A DNA stretch of 64,000 nt from assembly GCF_003265305.2 (NCBI RefSeq), contig NZ_CP033459.1, positions 434,001 through 498,000 of the forward strand. The letters run 5' to 3'. The position numbers and the translations under genes were made by a program. Source of the DNA: Pseudoprevotella muciniphila (GTDB lineage Bacteria > Bacteroidota > Bacteroidia > Bacteroidales > Bacteroidaceae). Below are positions 1 to 11,942 of the stretch, one piece after another; position 1 is the stretch's first letter; each line of letters begins with the position of its first letter. The notes under the pieces were generated by a model. That model saw only the letters and a list, made by a program, of their open reading frames with translations. It made no database searches and was not told where the DNA came from.

Positions 1-1462
1 CACGAACAAGGAATGTCAGATACTCGCAGAAATAATCTTTCAACACTCCTTTCATTTCTTTGAGTGGTGTTGTTATTTCAGAGAGACGAGGCTTCAGAAA
101 ATTATTGTATAATTTATCATTTATCTTATTTTCGTTAATAACATCTTCTCTGATATATGGCAGATATTTCGAGAAGTTGCCTTTTCTGATTGCCTGAAGC
201 ATTTTCACGATTCTGTTTCTGAGGAACATGATTTCTGCTACTGCTTCTGCTGAGTTACGTTCCTCATAAATCACGGGGTACTTGCTATATAAGAGATAAC
301 TTTTAATTTTGTCGCGTGGTATAAGGAAATTATAATGCAACATTTCAGCATAGAGCGTCATTTGCATCAAATTGTCCTTCTTAGGTTTTACTGGCTTACT
401 GTAAAATTCTTCGGCTTTTCCACTTTTGAGTTCTATAAGACTTAACCTGTCTGACGACATGATGTCATACCTTCCTCTCAGCCCTAACGCTTCACAAATA
501 AATGATGGCTCAAGAATGATTTCATCGAGTTTGATATTTACATGCCGGCTGCCGAAGTTTTGGTGTACTATTTTGTATATATTAGCGAAGTGCCGTTTCG
601 TATCTTCAAAAAAATCAGTATTAGTTTCAGAAGAAAGAACCAGATATTGAAGAGCGAAATCCCTAAAGTTTTTCTTGCAAGCATCAAGATAGATCTGCTT
701 CTGTTCACTCTTTTTTGAGTTGACGATATCATCTACAAACTGGTTAGCCAAATTTCCAAGCAGGAAGAAAATTTTTGTGGAAACCGGTTCAAACATCTTT
801 AGCAAATAATTGAACGGATGATTTCCATAATGCATCATACAACCTGCAAGTTGGCTGACATCAATAAGAAAGTCCGGTTCAAAGATGATGAGCCTTGGCT
901 CATATTTTCCATCAGATACTTTAGTATCTATCAAATTAACCGTCATGCCTGTTTCGAGGATTTTGAAAGTTTTTGAAGTTCTTTCGTTCGGAACGACAGT
1001 CCATTCATCGCCATCTACAGTAGAACAAACAAAGTTATCTTTATTGATTTGTTCTACTATGGCTCTTTTTTTAAGGTATATCGCCTCTATCTTTTGGGTT
1101 TCTCTTTTTTCTGGCACGTAAAGATGTGCCAGATTTGACGGTACTTTTGTATGATAGAGTTGTGCTATAAAATGAGAAAGATGTCCGCAATCCCTTGCAA
1201 ATGTCTGCTCATCGGGCAACATTTCGCCACGAAGCACTAATCTTATCCTTCTTCGAGCAAAATCTATGTCTCGCTTATCAATTTTGTTTGCTTGACAGAC
1301 GGCATTAAGTTGTGAAAACAACCCTGTAAATGATGTATTGTAATCTTCTGAAAACGAATTGCAAACACGTTGAAGTAGTTCGTTTAGTTGATAATACTTT
1401 GAGCGCAACGATGTTTGTTGTCTGGTGAGTTCCTGTATTTCGGAAAATAAAAGCGTTGGCAT
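1..1462 (-). CDS. Dna2/Cas4-like nuclease-helicase, N-terminal part (runs off left edge)
   Basis: The minus strand is open from an ATG at 1462 to the window edge, giving 487 residues with no stop. Around residues 328-347 there is a PD-(D/E)XK nuclease signature: a GRYD motif (acidic metal ligand) followed about 10 residues later by IELKSGK (Glu-x-Lys pair), then QMTLYAEML, which fits the QxxxY motif of Cas4/AddB-type nucleases. In Bacteroidales such a nuclease domain precedes a superfamily I helicase in Dna2-like proteins; the helicase part would lie outside the window, so that half is inference. It begins 33 bases after the lytic transglycosylase stop on the same strand, so the two may be co-transcribed. 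Role would be DNA end processing or repair. The nuclease call is firm; the family name is less so. Confidence 0.72.
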   Translation of the reverse strand, partial: MPTLLFSEIQELTRQQTSLRSKYYQLNELLQRVCNSFSEDYNTSFTGLFSQLNAVCQANKIDKRDIDFARRRIRLVLRGEMLPDEQTFARDCGHLSHFIAQLYHTKVPSNLAHLYVPEKRETQKIEAIYLKKRAIVEQINKDNFVCSTVDGDEWTVVPNERTSKTFKILETGMTVNLIDTKVSDGKYEPRLIIFEPDFLIDVSQLAGCMMHYGNHPFNYLLKMFEPVSTKIFFLLGNLANQFVDDIVNSKKSEQKQIYLDACKKNFRDFALQYLVLSSETNTDFFEDTKRHFANIYKIVHQNFGSRHVNIKLDEIILEPSFICEALGLRGRYDIMSSDRLSLIELKSGKAEEFYSKPVKPKKDNLMQMTLYAEMLHYNFLIPRDKIKSYLLYSKYPVIYEERNSAEAVAEIMFLRNRIVKMLQAIRKGNFSKYLPYIREDVINENKINDKLYNNFLKPRLSEITTPLKEMKGVLKDYFCEYLTFLVR

Positions 1463-1495
1463 GTTGTTATTCTATATTAGATTATGAGTTACACC

Positions 1496-2995
1496 TCAAA
1501 TCGTGTCTTCTTCCTCTCCTTTTATGGACAGCCTTGAGTCGTTTGGGCCAAGAATAACCGTATTCTTGGTAAATCGATTTGTAGTGTTGTTTTTATTGCC
1601 TGCATTTCCTGTTACTACCTTTTGAGAAAAATCTGCCTTGTTGTTTGTGTTGGCATTTGGGGATATTATCCGGGCAGTATCGTTTGCCAATACAGCGGTT
1701 TGGTTTTCTATTTCTATCAGGTTTGGAATGCTCATGCCTATATCACCGACATACTGTTTCCATCTGGACAGTACTTTCACGACGTGATTAGCCGTTTCAT
1801 CTCCTAACAAGAACCCATCTTTGACAATCGGGTCATGATAATACGCAGGTTCCTTCAGATGAAGTATATAGAAACTGACATCATCCCAGTTCTTTGGATT
1901 CTTGCCATTCTTTTGTGCAAGCGCCATAGCATCTCGCACGTGTGCACTTCCACCATTATATGCCGCAATAACATATTTGATTCGTTCTTTCCCTGTAATG
2001 TCTTTAAAGTCCTCATTGAGTGCGGCAATTATTTTACATCCCAATTCTATATTCTCTCTTGGTGCAAGATACTCTTTTACATTGTATTTCTCTGCCGTTG
2101 CGGGCATTATCTGCATCAGTCCCCTCGCTCCTGCTCCACTTATGGCATTAGGATCGAAACCTGACTCTTCATAGCACAATGCTGCTATAAGATGCCAATC
2201 CCAACCTGCCATATCTGCGTTTGCCTTAAAATGTTCATCATAGATGGAAATGACGTCGTCTTCAAGCGATATATAAGGGGGTATTGATTGTTTCCTTACT
2301 TCATGTCGCTTTCTGAGACATTGTATCATTACATTTTCAAGACTATCCCTCAACGCGTCCGAATACCATTCGTTGAGTACTTTCTCAAACTTAGGCTGAT
2401 TGTTTCTTATAGCCCAGGACAAGTGGCTGACAGAATCCTTCGACCCTGCACTAGTCAGTTCTGCGCTATCGATGACTGTCGTCGGGACGAGTGTTGCTAT
2501 TATATCTGCATTTTTTTCTTTAAGGATGTTTATCATCTGGGTGGTGTCTTCCGCCAAATTCACCTGTAATTCCAGGCCATTATCATCGGCAAAACTCTGC
2601 ACCAATGCTAATTGTATTCCCATGACTGTATCGTCGATTTCCTCATAAGAATCAATGCCTCGTGTCATGGTTACGACAAGTTTACCACTTTCGAGGATTT
2701 CGTCCCAATCGTAAATATTCTTTGCCTCTTGTTTTTGCACCTCTTGTTTTTCGTTGTCATCTTTGTCTTGACGAGTATAATAATAAATACATGTACCAAT
2801 GATGCATAGAAGGATAACAGCCAAGGCTAAATAAACAATCTGCTTTCTTTTCTTCTTATTATTATTGTTGGCAGCATTGTCTTTGTTGTTGGCAGGATTG
2901 CCTATTTCATCATTCTTGTTATCAGTCATATTGACTTTTTGCTTCACGTCTTTCTGTGAAACATTGTCATCCATGTACGGGGTTTCTTGTTCCAT
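1496..2995 (-). CDS. MltF-like membrane-bound lytic transglycosylase with shortened binding domain
   Basis: A 499-residue protein from the ATG at 2995. An in-frame ATG at 3046 exists but lies upstream of a TAATTTTG promoter box (3011-3018), so 2995 is preferred. Order: Asn/Lys-rich cytoplasmic tail (1-50), one membrane helix (about 53-73), a solute-binding-protein-like lobe (about 95-225), then an SLT lysozyme-fold domain with the catalytic Glu in CYEESGFDP near residue 277 and GARGLMQIMP after it. It would cleave peptidoglycan glycan strands in the periplasm. The binding domain is much shorter than in E. coli MltF: the segment from IIATLVPTT runs almost directly into SHLSWAIRNN, so most of the second lobe appears missing. 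The C-terminal 90 residues are low-complexity and Asn-rich. Confidence 0.88.
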   Translation of the reverse strand: MEQETPYMDDNVSQKDVKQKVNMTDNKNDEIGNPANNKDNAANNNNKKKRKQIVYLALAVILLCIIGTCIYYYTRQDKDDNEKQEVQKQEAKNIYDWDEILESGKLVVTMTRGIDSYEEIDDTVMGIQLALVQSFADDNGLELQVNLAEDTTQMINILKEKNADIIATLVPTTVIDSAELTSAGSKDSVSHLSWAIRNNQPKFEKVLNEWYSDALRDSLENVMIQCLRKRHEVRKQSIPPYISLEDDVISIYDEHFKANADMAGWDWHLIAALCYEESGFDPNAISGAGARGLMQIMPATAEKYNVKEYLAPRENIELGCKIIAALNEDFKDITGKERIKYVIAAYNGGSAHVRDAMALAQKNGKNPKNWDDVSFYILHLKEPAYYHDPIVKDGFLLGDETANHVVKVLSRWKQYVGDIGMSIPNLIEIENQTAVLANDTARIISPNANTNNKADFSQKVVTGNAGNKNNTTNRFTKNTVILGPNDSRLSIKGEEEDTI

Positions 2996-3010
2996 TATAA
3001 GAATTTGGTT

Positions 3011-3018
3011 CAAAATTA
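3011..3018 (-). promoter_or_regulatory. Bacteroidetes -7 box for the lytic transglycosylase gene
   Basis: On the minus strand this reads TAATTTTG, an exact match to TAnnTTTG. Transcription would start near 3004, eight or nine bases before the ATG at 2995, which decides that start. No well-spaced -33 TTTG is seen. Confidence 0.5.
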
Positions 3019-3122
3019 TGCGCGAAGGTACGGCTAAATGTAACAATAATAAATACTTGCATCGTTAAATTATTATAAATTTCTTCTTCAAAGATATTTG
3101 TCTACACTCATTATCAAAATAA

Positions 3123-5084
3123 ATGATTAAGTTTGCAATCATAAATCCGGACTGCGTGAACAGAGCATTTATTCTTCAACTCCATCCAATCATTGTCAAA
3201 GCAATTCTATCTTTGCTTATGGTTGTTTTTCCGGCTGTCTGCCATGCCTACGATTTTAAGGCAGAGGTGGACGGGGTAACTATGTATTTCAATGACAAAG
3301 GAGATCGAAAGGTTGTCCTTACCTATGAAAGTAGGCAGTTGGTATTTGAAGACGGCTCATTTGGTGATTTTGTTGAAGGTTACACTCAACTATCATTCCT
3401 TACCATTCCGTCTTCTATAGAATATAACGGCAACACGTATTCCGTTGTTGGGATTGAATCAGGGTGCTTTCAGAATTGCAATTTCAAGAGATTGTCTTTA
3501 CCACATTCCATTACTTTTATCCAAACCACTATAGCATCATTGGACACCTTGTGCATTGAAGACGCTGCGGCATGGTGTAATGTGAATGGAGGTTATAAGA
3601 TGATGGAAAAGTCGAAGTTTGTATTATCAGGTACTGAGCCACTGATCCATATAGATTTATTGAGCGCAGACACTCTTACGAGCATACAACCGGGTGCATT
3701 CAAATCATGCACCAGTTTGGAGTCCGTTTCATTACCGACATCCATTAAGACTATCGGCAAAGAGGCTTTCTATAATTGCAACGCTCTTGAAACAGTGAAC
3801 ATACAAAGAATAGACGTCTCCGTTGGCGACAAAGCATTCCAAAACACACCATGGTTAAAAAATCAGGCTGACGGGATGATTTACATTGGAAAAACTGCAT
3901 ATTGCTACAAAGGCAGTATGCCTTCGGGAACTTGTCTTTCCATTGATAGCGGCACAACCAACATTGCTTCATTTGCGTTTTCAGGATGCGCCGGTCTAAT
4001 GTCTGTTGATGTGCCAGAAGGTGTTAAGGATATAGGAGAATCCGCTTTTGAAGATTGCACTGGATTGACAAATGTCACACTACCTTCTACTCTTAACACC
4101 ATCGGAAGTTCTGCATTTTGTAATACTAAAATTTCGCACATCTCACTTCCTGATAATTTAAGCGTCATTCCTGCCTATTTGTTCTACAGTTGCAAACAAT
4201 TGGAGTATGTTAAGTTGCCTTCGTCATTGGAACAGATTGGTAGCCAGGCGTTCCGCTATTGCACCAATCTACAAAGCATTGAGTTGCCTTCAAGTCTGAA
4301 CACTATTGGCTTGAGCGCCTTCCGAAACTGTTCCAAATTGACCAACGTAACATTCAACGACTGCACTCCTGTCATTTCCAATTACGCCTTTCATCAAACA
4401 GGCAATTATAACAAAATCTCTGAAGGCATTGTTTACATCGGATCATTGGCATATTGCTATATAGGAACACTTGCAGACAGCACCAATTTAGAATTGAACG
4501 ACGGAACCACATTCATTGGCGAACGTGCATTCACAAATCAGTCGGGCATCATGTGTCTGACACTTCCTAACAGCATAAAACGCATTGGGGCAAATGCCTT
4601 TAATGGTTGTAACAACATATCACACATTGAAAGTAAAATAGAGAACCCTAGTGAATGCTTGCTAACTTCCAATTCATTTACACCCTACGTTTTTACAAAT
4701 GCACAACTGAATGTACCTTACGGCACGAAACATCTTTATTCCATACAAGAGAATTGGCGTAAATTTAAGTCCATTACTGAAGCCATCCTGACTGGTGATG
4801 CCAACGATGACGGCATAGTTAATGTATCGGACGTGGTTCTTCTGATTAACAAAATTCTTTCTGGCGAAGAAGTTGAATACACAGTTGACGATGTTGTTAC
4901 GTGTATCAACGACATTCTTTCTTCCACATCCGACAAAACTGTAGATGACATTGTAGATATCATAAACAGGATTCTTGGCAGTAATATTCAGAAATTCAAC
5001 AAGAAAGCGGCAGATTTGACAAATGACGGTGTAATCAACGTGTCAGACGTTGTTGGACTAATAAATGTGATTCTTGGCGAATAA
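3123..5084 (+). CDS. BspA-like leucine-rich repeat protein with C-terminal dockerin-like repeats
   Basis: 653 residues. An N-terminal hydrophobic stretch ending VFPAVCHAYDF (about residues 27-43) looks like a signal peptide, preceded by an unusually long polar leader, so the true start may be internal. Residues about 90-560 are LRR_5/BspA-type repeats of the form TSIKTIGKEAFYNC...LETVNI, repeated at least nine times. The C-terminus carries dockerin-type calcium loops: GDANDDGIVNVSDVVLLINKIL and LTNDGVINVSDVVGLINVIL, with two degenerate VDDVV/VDDIV copies between them. BspA proteins are surface adhesins in oral and gut Bacteroidales; dockerin-like modules mediate protein-protein or calcium binding. 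No T9SS-type Ig-like sorting domain is visible. It stands alone between divergent mltF-like and the downstream lipoprotein gene. Confidence 0.88.
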   Translation: MIKFAIINPDCVNRAFILQLHPIIVKAILSLLMVVFPAVCHAYDFKAEVDGVTMYFNDKGDRKVVLTYESRQLVFEDGSFGDFVEGYTQLSFLTIPSSIEYNGNTYSVVGIESGCFQNCNFKRLSLPHSITFIQTTIASLDTLCIEDAAAWCNVNGGYKMMEKSKFVLSGTEPLIHIDLLSADTLTSIQPGAFKSCTSLESVSLPTSIKTIGKEAFYNCNALETVNIQRIDVSVGDKAFQNTPWLKNQADGMIYIGKTAYCYKGSMPSGTCLSIDSGTTNIASFAFSGCAGLMSVDVPEGVKDIGESAFEDCTGLTNVTLPSTLNTIGSSAFCNTKISHISLPDNLSVIPAYLFYSCKQLEYVKLPSSLEQIGSQAFRYCTNLQSIELPSSLNTIGLSAFRNCSKLTNVTFNDCTPVISNYAFHQTGNYNKISEGIVYIGSLAYCYIGTLADSTNLELNDGTTFIGERAFTNQSGIMCLTLPNSIKRIGANAFNGCNNISHIESKIENPSECLLTSNSFTPYVFTNAQLNVPYGTKHLYSIQENWRKFKSITEAILTGDANDDGIVNVSDVVLLINKILSGEEVEYTVDDVVTCINDILSSTSDKTVDDIVDIINRILGSNIQKFNKKAADLTNDGVINVSDVVGLINVILGE

Positions 5085-5181
5085 AGAGACTTTCAACAAT
5101 AAAAAGAGACTTTTTAAGTTAAATATTATAATACTAATGACTTTTGATGTCAGTTAGATCTTCAAAGTGAATGGTTAAATA

Positions 5182-7320
5182 ATGAGAAGACTTATCAATT
5201 TAGCATATTTATTGTCTTTAGGAGTGTTTTTGGTTTCATGTGCTACTGCAGAGCGTTTGCAAAAGCGTGGCGACAACTTTTTGGCATTGGGCGAATATGC
5301 AGAGGCCTCAGGTCAGTACAAACGTGCTTATAATCTGACATCACCTAAAGACCACGAGAAACGCGGCTTTCTCCAATATCGCATGGCTGAATGTTTCAGA
5401 AAATATGGCTATACCGCTCGTGCAGTAGGTGCGTATAAGAGTGCTGCTCGTTACAATTACACAGACACTTTAACCTACTATTGGGAAGGTGAGATGCTTC
5501 GCAAGCAGGGAGATTATAAAGGTGCTCGAAAGGCATACGAGAGTCAACTTGAAATTACCCCCAAACATGAAGGATCTCTTCAGGGGCTTACATCTTGCGA
5601 CATATCGCCAGACATCAAGGCGGCAGGTTCGGCTTACAGTGTGAAAATTGAGCCACTATTTAACGGAAGTCGTGCAGATTATTCCCCTGCTTTTATGGGC
5701 ACCGAAGCCGATCAGTTGTACTATTCCACGACACGTTCTCAAGCCACTGGGGACGACTACAGCGGCATTACAGGTGAGATGGCAGCCGACATCTACTATA
5801 GCAAGAAAGATGACAAAGGAAATTGGACACGCCCTGAAGGCGCTGAAGGCAACCTAAACAGCGAATTTGATGAAGGTGCCTGCCAATTCAGTGCTGACGG
5901 TAAGACGATGTATCTCACGATTTGTCGTACTGATGCCGACTATCCGAGAATGGCAGAAATTTGGACGGCTAGTCGCAGCGATGCAACATGGGCCAAGCCA
6001 CAACAACTAAAAATAACAAGCGATACTTTATCAAGTTATGCTCATCCCGCTCCGAGCGCTGATGGTCGTTGGTTGTATTTTGTCAGCGATATGCCGGGAG
6101 GATTTGGTGGTCTAGATATCTGGCGCGCCTCTTTAAGCAGCAAGGGCGTGGGTACGGTAGAAAACCTCGGTCCCAAAATTAATACAAAAGGCGACGAAAT
6201 GTTTCCCACCACACGTTACAATGGTGAACTGTACTTTTCTTCCAACGGAAAGGAGGGGCTTGGCGGTTTGGACATATTCAAAGCGGTGGAAGATACCGTG
6301 AACAAGACATGGATTGTGGAACACCTGCCTGCCCCGATGAACTCAAATGGTGATGACTTCGGTATGACGTTTGAAGGCAAACACAATCGCGGCTATTTCT
6401 CATCAAACCGTAGCACTGGCGGCAGAGGTTGGGATAAGATTTATTCTTTCAGTTATCCGGAAAGACTAACGACAGTGAAAGGCTGGGTGTATGAACAAGA
6501 CGGATATGAACTCACTACTGCACAAGTGTACATGGTAGGTGATGATGGCACTAACGAAAAGGTGGCAGTCCTTAGTGATGGGTCCTTTGAGCGTGAAGTG
6601 AAACCTGGAGTGAACTATGTTTTTCTTGCTGTTTGCAATGGTTTCTTGAACTACCAGAATGAATTGAAAGTACCCGAGCATCTCACCGAAGAGACACAAT
6701 ACGTACTTCAGTTCCCTATGCCAAGCATGAACATTCCCGTCCTGGTCCGCAATGTCTTCTACGAATTCGACAAAGCCGACCTTACTCCAGAATCAGTAGA
6801 GGCTTTGGACCGACTCGTAAAACTTCTCACACAGAACAAGCATATCACTATCGAACTGAGTTCACATTGTGACTATCGTGGCGAAGACGACTATAATCTT
6901 GCTTTGTCTCAACGTCGCGCAGAAAGTGTGGTAAACTATCTTACGGAACATGGAGTTTCGGCAGACCGTCTTCAAGCCAAAGGCTATGGCGAGAAGCGTC
7001 CGAAAATTGTCAACAAGAAACTCACCGAGACGCACACATTCCTCCATACAGGAGACACGCTCACGCTGGACTACGTACTCAAACTTGATTCTGCCAAGCA
7101 AGAGGTTTGCAATGCTTTGAACCGCCGCACTGAATTTCGTGTATTGCGTACAACTTACGGACTATTCGACGAGAAGGGTAATGTTAATGTTGACGCTGTG
7201 AAGGCCGATGTCAAGAACAATGCAGCACTGAAAGAAGAGGAAGATAAGGAGAAGGCTGTTGGCAAAAAGGAGGAAGAGGAGAAAGAGGCTGAAGACGAAG
7301 TATTTGAATATGTGGAATAG
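5182..7320 (+). CDS. PorE-like OmpA-family lipoprotein (TPR, PD40 propeller, CRD, OmpA domain)
   Basis: 712 residues beginning with a lipoprotein signal peptide; the lipobox is LVSC with Cys20. Order: TPR repeats (about 25-135, KRGDNF..ALGEYAEASGQYKRAY), WD40-like PD40 beta-propeller (about 150-430, several SADG..LYFVSD / FSSNG..GLGGLDIF blades), a carboxypeptidase-regulatory-like domain (about 435-515), and an OmpA C-terminal peptidoglycan-binding domain (about 530-655, FYEFDKADLTPES...LSQRRAESVVNYL). This domain order is that of PorE (PG1058) of the Porphyromonas gingivalis type IX secretion system, which anchors the machine to peptidoglycan. Bacteroidales have several paralogues with this architecture, so T9SS membership is an inference. 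The last 35 residues are a Lys/Glu-rich charged tail. The glycosyltransferase gene follows after 11 bases. Confidence 0.87.
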   Translation: MRRLINLAYLLSLGVFLVSCATAERLQKRGDNFLALGEYAEASGQYKRAYNLTSPKDHEKRGFLQYRMAECFRKYGYTARAVGAYKSAARYNYTDTLTYYWEGEMLRKQGDYKGARKAYESQLEITPKHEGSLQGLTSCDISPDIKAAGSAYSVKIEPLFNGSRADYSPAFMGTEADQLYYSTTRSQATGDDYSGITGEMAADIYYSKKDDKGNWTRPEGAEGNLNSEFDEGACQFSADGKTMYLTICRTDADYPRMAEIWTASRSDATWAKPQQLKITSDTLSSYAHPAPSADGRWLYFVSDMPGGFGGLDIWRASLSSKGVGTVENLGPKINTKGDEMFPTTRYNGELYFSSNGKEGLGGLDIFKAVEDTVNKTWIVEHLPAPMNSNGDDFGMTFEGKHNRGYFSSNRSTGGRGWDKIYSFSYPERLTTVKGWVYEQDGYELTTAQVYMVGDDGTNEKVAVLSDGSFEREVKPGVNYVFLAVCNGFLNYQNELKVPEHLTEETQYVLQFPMPSMNIPVLVRNVFYEFDKADLTPESVEALDRLVKLLTQNKHITIELSSHCDYRGEDDYNLALSQRRAESVVNYLTEHGVSADRLQAKGYGEKRPKIVNKKLTETHTFLHTGDTLTLDYVLKLDSAKQEVCNALNRRTEFRVLRTTYGLFDEKGNVNVDAVKADVKNNAALKEEEDKEKAVGKKEEEEKEAEDEVFEYVE

Positions 7321-7331
7321 AAAAAATTCAG

Positions 7332-9933
<2,602 letters not shown>

Positions 9934-9956
9934 GAGAATACTGTGTTGAGAAAAAG

Positions 9957-9989
9957 AATGCTGTACTAATGTGCAGCATTATTTTTTTA
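9957..9989 (+). terminator. intrinsic terminator after the ABC-F gene
   Basis: AATGCTG (9957-9963) pairs with CAGCATT (9974-9980) over a 10-base loop, followed by ATTTTTTT. It lies 24 bases after the ABC-F stop and before grpE. Confidence 0.85.
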
Positions 9990-10059
9990 GAAGGCATATA
10001 AAAGTATGCTTTATTGGCATAAAAGTTGCAATTGTAAAAGCATAAAAAGATATAAAAAA

Positions 10060-10713
10060 ATGGAAGAGGAACAAGAAGAAAGAAAAGAAGAACATGTTTT
10101 CAATGAAGAAAACGAAGTTACGTTAGAAGTACCTAAAACAGAGGGTTCTAATGAAGAAACTACTGAAAATGTTTCTGAAGAAGACACTGTCGTTTCTGAA
10201 ACTGACAAAGACTTAGTTGAATCAAAAGAAACAGGCGAAGAAACGCACGAACTCACAACAGAAGAACTTTTGGCAAAGACTGAAAGAGAACTGACGGAGA
10301 CAAATGACAAATATCTCCGCCAAATTGCTGAATTTGACAACTACCGTAAGCGCACGCTCAAGGAGAAGGCTGATCTCATTCTGAATGGTGGCGAAAAGGT
10401 GCTGACGAGTTTGTTACCCATTCTCGATGACTTTTCGCGTGCTCTTGAGAACATAGAAAAGAGCAACGACATTGAGGCACTGAAAGATGGTGTAAAGTTG
10501 ATATCCGACAAACTCTTCAAATGCCTTGCAGAACAAGGACTGCAGAAAATTGAAACAGAAGGTCAGGATTTTAATACAGACTATCATGAGGCTATTGCCA
10601 TGATTCCTGCGCCAAGCGATGAAGAAAAAGGCAAAGTTATGGATTGTGTGCAAACGGGTTATAAACTCAACGATAAAGTAATTCGCCACGCCAAAGTGGC
10701 AGTAGGCCAATAA
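10060..10713 (+). CDS. grpE: nucleotide exchange factor GrpE
   Basis: 217 residues from the ATG at 10060; an in-frame ATG at 10006 would add a non-conserved MLYWHKSCNCK leader and is less likely. The first 80 residues are a Glu/Thr-rich disordered tail, then a long coiled coil (about 85-130) with the family motif RQIAEFDNYRKRT, and a C-terminal beta-domain with LKDGVKLI and the QTGYKLNDKVIRHAKVAVGQ end typical of GrpE. It releases ADP from DnaK. dnaJ follows after 30 bases, so the two form a heat-shock operon. No CIRCE inverted repeat was seen upstream, so HrcA control is not supported here. Confidence 0.95.
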   Translation: MEEEQEERKEEHVFNEENEVTLEVPKTEGSNEETTENVSEEDTVVSETDKDLVESKETGEETHELTTEELLAKTERELTETNDKYLRQIAEFDNYRKRTLKEKADLILNGGEKVLTSLLPILDDFSRALENIEKSNDIEALKDGVKLISDKLFKCLAEQGLQKIETEGQDFNTDYHEAIAMIPAPSDEEKGKVMDCVQTGYKLNDKVIRHAKVAVGQ

Positions 10714-10743
10714 CTACAGAACTGATACCAAGAAAGGAAAATC

Positions 10744-11874
10744 ATGGATTTTTACGAGATATTAGGTGTAAAAAAAGACGCCACGGCAGACGAGATTAAG
10801 AAGGCATACCGCAAGGCAGCGCTGAAATACCACCCCGACCGCAATCCTGGCGACAAGGAAGCCGAGGAGAAGTTCAAGGAGGCCGCTCGTGCTTACGAGA
10901 TTTTGAGCGATCCCGACAAGCGTGCCCGCTATGACCAGTTTGGCGAAGCAGGCATCAATGGTCAGGGTTTTGGTGCACAAGGTATGGACCTTAATGACAT
11001 CTTTTCACATTTCAGTACCATATTTGATGAAATGGGTATAGGTGGTTTTAGTGGTTATAGCCGTGGTCCACGCCGTGCACAGTTCAGAGGCAGCGACTTG
11101 CGGATGAAGGTAAAACTCTCACTTTCAGAGATTCAGAATGGCGCAACAAAGAAGTTTAAGGTGCATAAGGACATACCTTGTCCTGACTGCCACGGCACTG
11201 GTTGCGTCAACGGCAGTCAGCCTGTCACTTGTCCGGACTGTAATGGTCAAGGTTTTGTTCTTCGTCAACAACGCACCATTTTCGGTACAATGCAGTCGCA
11301 AGAAACCTGTCCAAAGTGCCATGGAGAAGGCACCATCGTGAAAGACCCTTGCTCTCGCTGTCACGGTGAAGGTATCACGAAGGGTGAAGAGATTGTTGAA
11401 ATCAACATACCTGCCGGTGTGGAAGAAGGTATGGTGGTTACTTCACGCGGAAAGGGCAACGCTGCGCGTCATAATGGCATAGCCGGCGACCTTCAGGTTC
11501 TTATTAGTGAAGAAACCGACAAGTCGCTTATTCGTAATGGCAATGACCTGATTTACAACTTATTACTTACTATACCCCAAGCAGTATTGGGCGACAGTGT
11601 GGAGATTCCGACAGTAGATGGTAAGGTACGTATCAAGATTAAGCCTGGTACTCAACCAGGCACAGTTCTTGCTCTTCATGGTAAGGGTTTGCCCTCTGTT
11701 AACAGTTACCATACAGGTGATTTACTCGTCAATATCAGCGTTTACATGCCTGAAAAATTGAGCGACGAAGAGCGGAAATTCTTTGAAAAAATGAAAGACA
11801 GTGCCAACAGCAAAGGCAACGAGAGCATCAAAGACAAGATTTTCCGTACATTCAGGAAATACTTCGACCAATAA
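10744..11874 (+). CDS. dnaJ: chaperone DnaJ
   Basis: 376 residues, full length. J domain (1-70) with the DnaK-stimulating HPD in YHPDRNPGD, a Gly/Phe-rich linker (about 75-115), then four zinc-binding CxxCxGxG repeats: [24 protein letters not shown] and CSRCHGEG (about 140-210), and C-terminal substrate-binding domains. It hands unfolded protein to DnaK. It lies 30 bases after grpE, and a strong intrinsic terminator follows 25 bases after the stop. Confidence 0.97.
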   Translation: MDFYEILGVKKDATADEIKKAYRKAALKYHPDRNPGDKEAEEKFKEAARAYEILSDPDKRARYDQFGEAGINGQGFGAQGMDLNDIFSHFSTIFDEMGIGGFSGYSRGPRRAQFRGSDLRMKVKLSLSEIQNGATKKFKVHKDIPCPDCHGTGCVNGSQPVTCPDCNGQGFVLRQQRTIFGTMQSQETCPKCHGEGTIVKDPCSRCHGEGITKGEEIVEINIPAGVEEGMVVTSRGKGNAARHNGIAGDLQVLISEETDKSLIRNGNDLIYNLLLTIPQAVLGDSVEIPTVDGKVRIKIKPGTQPGTVLALHGKGLPSVNSYHTGDLLVNISVYMPEKLSDEERKFFEKMKDSANSKGNESIKDKIFRTFRKYFDQ

Positions 11875-11899
11875 AAGAAATTATACTCATTAGAATAAT

Positions 11900-11928
11900 G
11901 GAGCGGTAAATGTGTCCGCTCCTTTTTT
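11900..11928 (+). terminator. intrinsic terminator after dnaJ
   Basis: GGAGCGG (11900-11906) pairs with CCGCTCC (11916-11922) over a 9-base loop, followed by TTTTTT. This ends the grpE-dnaJ unit. Confidence 0.92.
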
Positions 11929-11942
11929 CAGACTTTTGCAAA

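Noticed and set aside
9990-10060. CIRCE heat-shock operator before grpE
   Set aside because: The TTAGCACTC-N9-GAGTGCTAA inverted repeat is absent.
10011-10340. Ser-rich frame antisense to grpE
   Set aside because: It is the mirror of the Glu/Thr-rich grpE tail (GAA/TTC bias) and has no independent support.
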